Below, one piece after another: positions 34,448-42,639 of a DNA stretch of 64,000 nt. Numbering within the stretch: the stretch's first letter is position 1; every line of letters starts with the position of its first letter. A program made the position numbers and the translations under genes. The stretch covers positions 35,410 through 99,409 of the forward strand of contig CANQMO010000008.1 in the NCBI GenBank assembly GCA_947624985.1, given 5' to 3'. Origin of the DNA: an uncultured Oscillospiraceae bacterium (GTDB lineage Bacteria; Bacillota; Clostridia; Oscillospirales; Oscillospiraceae). The notes beneath the pieces were generated by a model. It saw only the letters and a list, made by a program, of their open reading frames with translations. It was not told where the DNA came from and did no database searches.

Positions 34448-35045
34448 AAAAAACGCGGCGCTGGAGCACTTTCTGGTTGCTGCCGGCAGCGAAATGGGCA
34501 GGATGATAGAGGATATATCCACCGAGGATATCCTGGCGGCGGCGGATCGGATCATCGCCTGCCGGGAAAGAGGAGGCCGCGTTCACGTCTCTGGTATCGG
34601 AAAGCCCGGCCATGTGGCCGGATACGCCGCCTCTCTGCTCTCGTCCACCGGCACGCCCAGCTATGTGCTGGACGGGACGGAGGCGGTGCACGGGTCGTCC
34701 GGGCAGACGCTGCCCGGGGATGTGGTCGTTGTCATCTCCAACAGCGGCGAGACGGCGGAGATGAAGGCCACGGTGACCACCCTCAAGGCAAACGGCTGCC
34801 AGATCATTGGCGTGAGCAGCCGGAATGATTCCTGGCTGGCCCGGGAGAGCGATTCGTTCCTCTTCGCGGGCGTCAAGGAGGAGGGCGGCCCGCTTGACCG
34901 GGCGCCCCGCCTGTCGGTGCTGAGCGAGACCTTTGTGATCCAGGCGCTCAGCGTGGTGTTGCAGGCGCACTATGGCATTACACCGCAGCAGTATGTGAAA
35001 TGGCACCCGGGCGGAGCGCTTGGAAAGCTCCGCGAGGGTGAGTGA
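34434..35045 (+). CDS. SIS domain sugar isomerase-like protein (KdsD/GutQ-like, no CBS domains)
   Basis: GGRVHVSGIGKPGHVAGYAASLLSSTGTPSYVL...VVVISNSGETAEM...KWHPGGALGKL. Confidence 0.9.
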   Translation: MPRTEKNAALEHFLVAAGSEMGRMIEDISTEDILAAADRIIACRERGGRVHVSGIGKPGHVAGYAASLLSSTGTPSYVLDGTEAVHGSSGQTLPGDVVVVISNSGETAEMKATVTTLKANGCQIIGVSSRNDSWLARESDSFLFAGVKEEGGPLDRAPRLSVLSETFVIQALSVVLQAHYGITPQQYVKWHPGGALGKLREGE

Positions 35046-35063
35046 GCGAAAGGAGGAGCGGTC

Positions 35064-35816
35064 ATGGAAGATCAGTGGGAACTGACGTTGATCCAGTGCG
35101 GACGTATCACGGCCAACACCAACGCGCCGCTTCTGGGACGGGAGCCCGGCGCGCCGGTAGAGCTGCCGATCTGGATGGGGGCTGTGACGGACGGGAAGGT
35201 CAGGGTACTGATCGACACCGGTATCGGAGAGGACCTGGACGAGATCGTCGCCGGTCCGGAGCCCAACTGCTTGCAGGAGCCCGGCGAGCATACGGCCGCG
35301 GCGCTGAAGCGGGCCGTGGGCTGGGGACCGGAGGATGTGGACATAGTGATCAACACACACCTGCACTACGATCACTGCGGCGGCAACCGCCTTTTCAGCA
35401 ACGCCAGGTTCTATGTGCAGCGCCGGGAGTGGGAGGCGGCGAAGGACCCCAAGGGGGACACGGCCTACCTGTACTGGCCCAAGTATTTGTCCGGACCCGA
35501 TATGCCCCCGGAGCGGTGGGTATTATTGGATGGGGAGAAGGAGCTGCTTCCGGGTCTGCGGGTGTTCCCGACGCCGGGGCACACGCCGGGACATCAGAGC
35601 GTTCTGCTCAGCACCGGGGACGGGGCCCTTTGCTATGTGGGCGACGCGGTCTCCGTGCTGGAGAATCTCACGGAGGATGTGGTGACAAGCATCCATGTCG
35701 ATCCGGAGCAGAGCCTGAAAAGCTACGCGGAGATACGCCGGCGCGCCGATCAGGTGATCCCCGGCCACGATTACCGTCTGCGGGAATACTCGCACGGAGG
35801 GTTTGTTCTGAAATAG
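35064..35816 (+). CDS. metallo-beta-lactamase fold hydrolase (N-acyl homoserine lactonase-like)
   Basis: INTHLHYDHCGGNRLFSNARFYVQRREWEAAK...TPGHTPGHQSVLL...VGDAVSVLEN. Confidence 0.9.
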   Translation: MEDQWELTLIQCGRITANTNAPLLGREPGAPVELPIWMGAVTDGKVRVLIDTGIGEDLDEIVAGPEPNCLQEPGEHTAAALKRAVGWGPEDVDIVINTHLHYDHCGGNRLFSNARFYVQRREWEAAKDPKGDTAYLYWPKYLSGPDMPPERWVLLDGEKELLPGLRVFPTPGHTPGHQSVLLSTGDGALCYVGDAVSVLENLTEDVVTSIHVDPEQSLKSYAEIRRRADQVIPGHDYRLREYSHGGFVLK

Positions 35817-35868
35817 ACAGGACAGAGCTGTCTATAAAGAAAATACATTTTAAAAGGAGAACGAAGTG

Positions 35869-36999
35869 ATGAAACGAGTCAAACTACTTAGTCTGGTGCT
35901 TGCCGTGATCGCCGTGATGTCCCTGTGCACCGGCTTCACCGCCGCACGGGACGCGGAAGACACCAGGGTCCCTGAGGGCGGATTCAAGATCGCCTGTAGT
36001 ACAGGCATGGGCGGCAACACCTGGGTGGCGCAGTACAACGAGGACTTCACCCAGCATTGCGAGGAGTACAAGGAGATGGGTCTGGTCTCCGACTATCAGA
36101 TCGTCAACACCAACGCCGACCTGACCGAGCAGATCAACCAGTGCACGGCTCTGATCAACAGCGGCATAGACTGCCTGATCCTGTGGCCCGCCTCCACCAG
36201 CGGTGTGCAGCCCATCATCGAGCTCGCCAAGGCCAACGATGTTCTGGTGATCATCAACAACGACCCGGCGGCTTTTGAGGGCACCTACTGCGTCTGCGGC
36301 AACACCACCAAGTTCAGCGAGATCCTGACCAGGTGGCTGGCCACGGAGCTTGACGGGAAGGGCAACATCGTCCGCATCGAGGGCATGGCCGGCAACAACA
36401 GCAACGAGCTGCGCGTGCCCGTGGAGGACGAGGTCCTGGCCGAGTATCCCGACATCGTGACCCTGGCCAGCGGCAACGGCAACTATTCCCAGACGGTCGC
36501 CCAGGAGGTCATGACCACCTATCTGTCCACTTACGGCGACAAGATCGACGGCGTTTTGGCGCAGGATGTGATGGGCGACGGCATCCTCAAGGCTTACAAG
36601 AACGCCGGCGTCACGCCCACCCTGATGACGGGCGACTATCTGAAGAGCTATCTGAAGGCGTGGAAGGAGACTCCCGGGCTGCGGTCCTGCTCTGTGACCT
36701 ATGACGCGTATATCGGCTGCACGGCTCTGGACGTGGCCATCAACCTGTTGCAGGGAAAGACCTTCAAGGATGAGGTCCTGCAGGCCAACCCGGCCGACCC
36801 CTCTCTCATCAATTCCATCGTCGTTGACCCGGCGTATGTGGTCACGCTGGAAGGGGATCAGGACGCTCCCTGGATGGAGGGTCTGACCAGCAAGGCTATC
36901 ACCCTGGACGAGGCGCTTGAGCTTTTGGAGGACAAGGACGACACGGCGGCTCTGGACGGCGGCCTGTCAACGGAGGAAGTCAACGCGCTGTTCGAGTAA
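35869..36999 (+). CDS. sugar ABC transporter substrate-binding protein
   Basis: Signal peptide; FKIACSTGMGGNTWVAQYNEDF...TALINSGIDCLILWPASTSGVQPIIELAKANDVLVIIND. Confidence 0.9.
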   Translation: MKRVKLLSLVLAVIAVMSLCTGFTAARDAEDTRVPEGGFKIACSTGMGGNTWVAQYNEDFTQHCEEYKEMGLVSDYQIVNTNADLTEQINQCTALINSGIDCLILWPASTSGVQPIIELAKANDVLVIINNDPAAFEGTYCVCGNTTKFSEILTRWLATELDGKGNIVRIEGMAGNNSNELRVPVEDEVLAEYPDIVTLASGNGNYSQTVAQEVMTTYLSTYGDKIDGVLAQDVMGDGILKAYKNAGVTPTLMTGDYLKSYLKAWKETPGLRSCSVTYDAYIGCTALDVAINLLQGKTFKDEVLQANPADPSLINSIVVDPAYVVTLEGDQDAPWMEGLTSKAITLDEALELLEDKDDTAALDGGLSTEEVNALFE

Positions 37000-37076
37000 C
37001 GGCGGTATCCCGGCAAGGGGGTCGCGGGTATTCCCGCGATCCCCGGGACCTACGCACCGGCGAAAGGAAATTCGAT

Positions 37077-38570
37077 ATGATCGTAGAATGCAGGAATATT
37101 TCCAAATCATTTGGCGGCATCCACGCATTGAAAAATGCGAGCCTGACACTGAACGACGGAGAGATCAGGGCGCTCCTGGGCGGGAACGGGTCCGGGAAAT
37201 CGACTCTGATCAAAGTTGCGTCCGGCCTGATCCGTGCCGACGCGGGGGAGATATTCATTGACGGCAAGCCGGCGAAGATCACGTCGCCCAAGGCGTCCAA
37301 GCGGCTGGGGATCGTGTCCACGGCCCAGGAGCTGAGCATCCTGCCCAACCTGACGGTGGGAGAGAACATCACCCTGTGCTCGATCCCAAGGCGGAGGACC
37401 GGTCTGGTGGACCGGGGAGCGATCCGGGCCAGGAGCCTGGCGGTGCTGGAGAAGCTGGGTATCGCCGACGTCATCGACACGCCGGTGGGAAGTCTGCCGG
37501 TGAACAAGCAGTACCTCATAGAGTTTGCCAAGGCAATGTATCAGAGCTTTGACATCCTGCTCATCGACGAGATCACATCGGCTCTGTACCGGGAGGATGT
37601 GGCGGTCGTCAGGAGCATTCTGAACGAATACAGGGCCCAGGGAAAGATTATCCTTCTGATCTCTCACCGGCTTCAGGAGATATATGATATGTGCGACAGC
37701 GTCACGGTCATGCGCAACGGTGAGATCATCGAAACATGCGATCTTCAGACCGCCGACGAGCAATATCTGCTGTCCCTCATGATCGGCGAGGACTACCGCG
37801 GCGTTCGTGAGAGCGACCGGTCCGAACACGCCGGAGAGCTGTCACAGGAGGCGTTCATCACCGTTTCCGGCCTGCCCATCCCCAAGTATGGCACGGCGGT
37901 GGACCTGACGGTCAGAAAAGGGGAGATCATCGGCGTGGCGGGCCTGCAGGGGCATGGACAGTCCGATATCGTCCGCGCGTTGCACGGTATGAACGGCCCG
38001 GTGCGTATCACCATGAACGGCAGCCCCGTCACGATAAAAGATCCGATCCAGGCCGTGAAGCACGGCATCGCCTTCGTGTCCGGGGACCGGGAGAACGAGG
38101 GCGCGTTCAAAAGACACGATCTGGCGGCTAATATCTCCGCGGTGTGCGATATCGTCCTGCGCCGGCGGCTGAACAGCGTGGAGGAGGCGCTCAGGAGCGT
38201 CAACACGAAATATGACTCCGAGCAGCAGAACATCACGTCCCTGTCCGGCGGCAATCAGCAGAAGGTGCTGTTCGGACGCTGGATGCAGACGCAGCCGCAG
38301 CTGCTGCTGGCGGACGACCCCTCCAAGGGTATCGATATGCAGGCGCGCGGTGAAATGCGCTCGCTGCTGTACTCCATGGCCGACCAGGGCACGGCGATGA
38401 TCATCGTCTCCAGCGATGAAGAGGAGCTGGCCCTGCTGTGCGCCGACAGGAGCAACGCGAAGGTCATCGTCATGTACGAGGGGCAGATCGTGCGGACTCT
38501 GCGGGGCGCCGAGGTCACAAGACAGAACATCACGGCGGCCACACTTGCGAACGGGGGGAAGAACGGATGA
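37077..38570 (+). CDS. sugar ABC transporter ATP-binding protein, two NBDs (RbsA/MglA type)
   Basis: CRNISKSFGGIHALKNASLTLNDGEIRALLGGNGSGKSTLIKVASG; second NBD LSGGNQQKVLFGRWMQTQPQLLLADDPSKGID. Confidence 0.95.
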   Translation: MIVECRNISKSFGGIHALKNASLTLNDGEIRALLGGNGSGKSTLIKVASGLIRADAGEIFIDGKPAKITSPKASKRLGIVSTAQELSILPNLTVGENITLCSIPRRRTGLVDRGAIRARSLAVLEKLGIADVIDTPVGSLPVNKQYLIEFAKAMYQSFDILLIDEITSALYREDVAVVRSILNEYRAQGKIILLISHRLQEIYDMCDSVTVMRNGEIIETCDLQTADEQYLLSLMIGEDYRGVRESDRSEHAGELSQEAFITVSGLPIPKYGTAVDLTVRKGEIIGVAGLQGHGQSDIVRALHGMNGPVRITMNGSPVTIKDPIQAVKHGIAFVSGDRENEGAFKRHDLAANISAVCDIVLRRRLNSVEEALRSVNTKYDSEQQNITSLSGGNQQKVLFGRWMQTQPQLLLADDPSKGIDMQARGEMRSLLYSMADQGTAMIIVSSDEEELALLCADRSNAKVIVMYEGQIVRTLRGAEVTRQNITAATLANGGKNG

Positions 38571-39559
38571 GAAGACCGCTTTCATACTATCTGCGGAAGC
38601 TGTTGAAATGGTCCGCGCTGCCGGCGTTTCTGCTGATGGCCGCGTCCTTTCTCATCGTGAAGTATCTCATCACGGGGACCAACATCAACGCCTCCTATAT
38701 CACGAGCTTTCTCAACACCAACACGGCGGTCATATGCATGAGTATCGGCGTGACGGCGGTGATCCTGACGGGGGGTATCGACATATCGCTGGGGGCGCTG
38801 GTCTCTCTGTGCAATGTGGTGGCGGTGCAGCTGATGATGCATGGGGTGCACTATCTGCCGGCGCTGATCATCGTGCTCCTGATGGCGGTGGCGGCCGGCG
38901 CGGTCAACGGCGCGGTGGTATCCTATCTGCATGTCCCGCCACTGCTGACCACCTTCGCCACCCAAACGGTCTTCGCCGGTCTGGCCCTGACGGTCATGCG
39001 GGTGCCGGGGGGCAGGATCGCCGGAGAGTGCACCAGCTTTTATTACGGAAAACTGTTCGGCTTCCTGCCGCCCACCATACTGTTCATCCTGGTGCCGGTG
39101 GTGATCTGGAAGATATACAGGCGCTCCCCGGAGGGGACGCGGCTGTACGCCGTGGGCTGTGACGAGGGGAAGGCGTTCCTGTCGGGGATCAATGTGGAGC
39201 GCTGCCGGATGTTTGCATACTGCTTCGCGGGCTTCTGCGCCGGCATGGGCGCCATAGCCTACACGTTTTATGTGAGCGCGGGCGACCCGGATCTGGGCAA
39301 CTCTCTGGATATGCGGGCCATCTCCGCCGCGGTCATCGGGGGCGTGTCCCTCTCCGGCGGCTACGGAGACGTGGCCGGGGGGATATTCGGCTGCCTGTTT
39401 TTCGGGATGTTGACCAATATGATCGTCTCTTTCAAGGTCAACGTCTTTACCCAGAACCTGCTGGAGGCGCTGATCCTTCTGGCGGGGGTGCTGATGGCCA
39501 TTGCGGTGCGCAACAGGAGCATGTCGCTCAAAGGAGGGCTGAAGCGTGAAGGACAGTAG
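38567..39559 (+). CDS. sugar ABC transporter permease (RbsC family)
   Basis: VILTGGIDISLGALVSLCNVV...ISAAVIGGVSLSGGYGDVAGGIFG; ATGA overlap with upstream gene. Confidence 0.93.
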   Translation: MRRPLSYYLRKLLKWSALPAFLLMAASFLIVKYLITGTNINASYITSFLNTNTAVICMSIGVTAVILTGGIDISLGALVSLCNVVAVQLMMHGVHYLPALIIVLLMAVAAGAVNGAVVSYLHVPPLLTTFATQTVFAGLALTVMRVPGGRIAGECTSFYYGKLFGFLPPTILFILVPVVIWKIYRRSPEGTRLYAVGCDEGKAFLSGINVERCRMFAYCFAGFCAGMGAIAYTFYVSAGDPDLGNSLDMRAISAAVIGGVSLSGGYGDVAGGIFGCLFFGMLTNMIVSFKVNVFTQNLLEALILLAGVLMAIAVRNRSMSLKGGLKREGQ

Positions 39560-40520
39560 GAAAACGCTGGGGAGAGCCGGAATGGACAGGCTCGCCATGT
39601 TCCTGCCCTCTGTGGGAGCGTCGATCGTTCTGATCGTGATCGGTCAGCTGATCGTGCCCGGGTTCATGTCCATCAACAACATCAGCAGTATCCTCATGAC
39701 TACCGGACTGCTGGGCATTATGACGATCGCCCAGAACACGGCCATCATGTCCGGCAACAACGGGATCGATCTGTCGGTGGGCTCCGTCGCCTCTCTGACG
39801 GCGGTGGTCTGCCCGCTCCTGGTGTCCGACACGGTGGGCGAGCTGCTGTTCGCCTTTCTGGTCGCGATGCTCATCGGCGTGGCGATCGGGCTGATGAACA
39901 GTGTGGGTATCCAGGCGTTCCGTATCCCGCCGCTGATCATGACGCTCATCATGGGCTCCGTGGTGGACGGGGCGAAGTTGTTCGTGACGAAGGGGTCTCC
40001 CGCCACCCGTATCAGCCCCATCCTGCAATCTGTCAGCGACCCGGTGATACAGCCGTTTCGTATCTTGACGATATTTGCGGTGATAATGGTCGTTCTGGCG
40101 GAACTGATGCTGCACCGGTCCCGGTTCGGCCGGGCGCTGCTGCTGACAGGGGACAACCCCGGCGCCGCCGCCATCTGCGGTATCAACACGAAGCTCGTCG
40201 GCGGCGCGGCCTACGCCATCTCCGGGGGCTTCGCCGGTATCATGGGACTGTTCCTGGCGGGCTACGCCGGGGCCACCACCATGAGCATGGGCAGCAGCTA
40301 CACGCTCCTGTCCGTGGCGGCCGTGGCGATAGGCGGCACCGATCTGGCGGGGGGCAAGGGCAGCTATGTGAGCTGTCTCGTGGGCGCGCTGGTGCTCACG
40401 GTCCTGACTACGATCCTCCAGGCGCTGAACGTGCAGGAGGGGGTCAGACTCATCGTCAAGGGGCTGATCCTGATCCTGATCATGGTGGTGAACATCTATT
40501 CCCACCGAAGAAAAAGCTGA
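39546..40520 (+). CDS. sugar ABC transporter permease (RbsC family)
   Basis: AIMSGNNGIDLSVGSVASLTAVV...LLTGDNPGAAAICGINTKLVGGAAYAISGGFAGIMG. Confidence 0.93.
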   Translation: MKDSRKTLGRAGMDRLAMFLPSVGASIVLIVIGQLIVPGFMSINNISSILMTTGLLGIMTIAQNTAIMSGNNGIDLSVGSVASLTAVVCPLLVSDTVGELLFAFLVAMLIGVAIGLMNSVGIQAFRIPPLIMTLIMGSVVDGAKLFVTKGSPATRISPILQSVSDPVIQPFRILTIFAVIMVVLAELMLHRSRFGRALLLTGDNPGAAAICGINTKLVGGAAYAISGGFAGIMGLFLAGYAGATTMSMGSSYTLLSVAAVAIGGTDLAGGKGSYVSCLVGALVLTVLTTILQALNVQEGVRLIVKGLILILIMVVNIYSHRRKS

Positions 40521-40531
40521 GACACAGTCCG

Positions 40532-40565
40532 AGCCTGTCTGCGCGACGCGCAGACAGGCTTCTTT
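40532..40565 (+). terminator. intrinsic terminator after sugar ABC operon
   Basis: AGCCTGTCTGCGC-GAC-GCGCAGACAGGCT-TCTTT. Confidence 0.85.
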
Positions 40566-40581
40566 ATATATGGAGGGAAAA

Positions 40582-40610
40582 TTGACAAAGGGGCGGGGAA
40601 GCTCTATACT
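40582..40610 (+). promoter_or_regulatory. promoter upstream of RNA methyltransferase
   Basis: TTGACA-N17-TATACT. Confidence 0.65.
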
Positions 40611-40634
40611 GTGTAAAAAACCGGGGAGAAGGAA

Positions 40635-41369
40635 ATGGAAGCGATACGGTCACGGCAAAATGAACTGATAAAGCGCTTCGTCGCTCTGCGCTCCGACGCC
40701 CGGGCCCGCCAGGAGGCGGGGGAGTACGTCTGCGCCGGGGGAACGCTTCTGCGGGAGGCGGTCGCGTCCGGCGCGGAGGTGACATGCGTGCTGGCGGCCG
40801 GGGACATCCCCGGGCAGCCCGTGCGGCTGGTGACGCCGGAGATACTGAAAGCCGTGTCGCCCCTTCAGGACTCTTCCGGCCCCGTATTCACGGTGCGGAT
40901 GCGCCCGATCCCGCCCGGGGAGGCGCTTTGCCGGGTCATCGTGCTGGAAAACGTGCAGGACCCGGGCAACGTGGGCACGGTGCTGCGGACGGCGGACGCC
41001 TTCGGCATGGATCTGGTGGTCCTGTGCGGGGCCTGCGCGGACCCCTATAACCCCAAGACGGTCCGGGCCTCCATGGGGGCCGTGTTCCGTCAGAGCGTGG
41101 TGAAAACGGATGTGGACGGTCTGGACGGCGCGCTCCGGGGGCTGCCTCTGTATGGGGCGGCGCTGGCTCCCGGGGGCACGGATGTGCGCGCCCTCCCCGC
41201 CGGGCCGCTGGCCGTGGCCATCGGCAACGAGGGGCAGGGGCTCACGGCGCCGCTGCTGGAGAAGTGCGCCGGCACCTGCCGCATACCCATGCAGCCCCGG
41301 GCGGAGAGCCTGAACGCGGGGGTGGCGGCGGCGCTGGTCATGTGGGAAATGGTGCGGGAGCGGATATGA
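40635..41369 (+). CDS. TrmH/SpoU family RNA methyltransferase
   Basis: IVLENVQDPGNVGTVLRTADAFGMDLVVLCGACADPYNPKTVRASMGAVFRQ; AIGNEGQGL. Confidence 0.93.
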   Translation: MEAIRSRQNELIKRFVALRSDARARQEAGEYVCAGGTLLREAVASGAEVTCVLAAGDIPGQPVRLVTPEILKAVSPLQDSSGPVFTVRMRPIPPGEALCRVIVLENVQDPGNVGTVLRTADAFGMDLVVLCGACADPYNPKTVRASMGAVFRQSVVKTDVDGLDGALRGLPLYGAALAPGGTDVRALPAGPLAVAIGNEGQGLTAPLLEKCAGTCRIPMQPRAESLNAGVAAALVMWEMVRERI

Positions 41370-41459
41370 TCGGGATATGCGAGCGGCGGTACGAGAGGGA
41401 CGGGAGCCCCGCCTTGAACGGGACCGGCGTATTTATGCAATGGTGAGGGGAGAAGTGCC

Positions 41460-42623
41460 ATGGCGAGCCTGAAATACTGGGTGTGGCTGAGTTGTATCTC
41501 CGGCGTGCGTCCGATCGCCCGGGTGCGGCTGGCGGAGGCCATGGGCGGACCGGAGGCGGTCTTTTTCGCCGGGCGGGAGGAGCTCATGGGCGCGGACGCG
41601 GGCCTGCGGCCTCACGAGGCGGACAGGCTCATGGACAAGAGCATGGAGCCCGCCGCCCGGGCCCTCTCCTGGTGTGAGGAAAACGGCGTGTCGGTCCTGA
41701 CGATCCAGGACGCGCTGTACCCGGAGCGGCTGCGGCAGATACCGGACCCGCCGGCGGTGCTGTATGTTTGGGGCCATCTGCCGGCGGTGGACGAGAGCCT
41801 GTATGTGGCGGTGGTGGGCACGCGCCACGCCACGCCCTACGGTCTGAAGATGTCCGGGGCCATTGGCCGGGACATCGCCGCAGGGGGCGGGATCGTGGTA
41901 TCCGGCCTGGCGGCGGGCTGCGACGGGGCGGCCATGGAGGCAGCCCTTCGGGCCGGCGGCGTGACCGTGGGCGTGCTGGGCACCGCCATCGACCAGGTGT
42001 ACCCCAGGGAGAACCGGCGGCTGTTCGAGGCGGTCCGGTCCCGGGGCGCGCTGGTCAGCGAGTATCCGCCGAAAACGCGGACCTTCGCGGGGGATTTCGT
42101 GGCGCGCAACCGTATCATCTCAGGGCTGTCCCTGGGGGTCGTGGTGGTGGAGGCGCCCCGGAAGAGCGGCGCTCTCATCACCGCCGATCACGCTCTGGAC
42201 CAGGGCCGGGACGTGTTCGCCGTGCCGGGCGCAGCGGACGCCCGCGCCAGCGCGGGCTGCAACGGGCTCATCGCCCAGGGCGCCGTGCCCGTTACGTCCG
42301 GCGCCGACGTTTTGCGCTCCTATGAGGGGCGTAGTGACCTTTTGCGCCGGGAATCGACGCCCATACATATTAAAAAAGAGATTGACAAGCCCAAGGACAT
42401 AGTTTATATTGACCTCACGGACAGGTGGGAAGATGTTCCCGAGAGCCTCCCGGAGGACCAGCGGAAGGTCCTGGCCGCACTGACGGGACCGGACATGCTG
42501 GCCGACGAGATCATCCGGGCGGCGGACCTGCCCGCTCCGGCGGCGCTGGCGGCGCTGACCATGCTTCAGATCGGGGGCTATGTGGCCCAGGGCGCCGGAA
42601 AGCGGTATACGCGCAAAAAATGA
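41460..42623 (+). CDS. dprA: DNA-processing protein DprA
   Basis: YVAVVGTRHATPYGLKMSGAIGRDIAAGGGIVVSGLAAGCDGAAMEAAL...LFEAVRSRGALVSEYPP. Confidence 0.95.
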   Translation: MASLKYWVWLSCISGVRPIARVRLAEAMGGPEAVFFAGREELMGADAGLRPHEADRLMDKSMEPAARALSWCEENGVSVLTIQDALYPERLRQIPDPPAVLYVWGHLPAVDESLYVAVVGTRHATPYGLKMSGAIGRDIAAGGGIVVSGLAAGCDGAAMEAALRAGGVTVGVLGTAIDQVYPRENRRLFEAVRSRGALVSEYPPKTRTFAGDFVARNRIISGLSLGVVVVEAPRKSGALITADHALDQGRDVFAVPGAADARASAGCNGLIAQGAVPVTSGADVLRSYEGRSDLLRRESTPIHIKKEIDKPKDIVYIDLTDRWEDVPESLPEDQRKVLAALTGPDMLADEIIRAADLPAPAALAALTMLQIGGYVAQGAGKRYTRKK

Positions 42624-42639
42624 GTAAGTGAGGATAACG

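Noticed and set aside
32079-40634. Possible second repeat-flanked island around the LacI/sugar ABC operon
   Set aside because: I compared the outer intergenic regions by eye and found no shared long repeat; insertion cannot be supported from the sequence alone.
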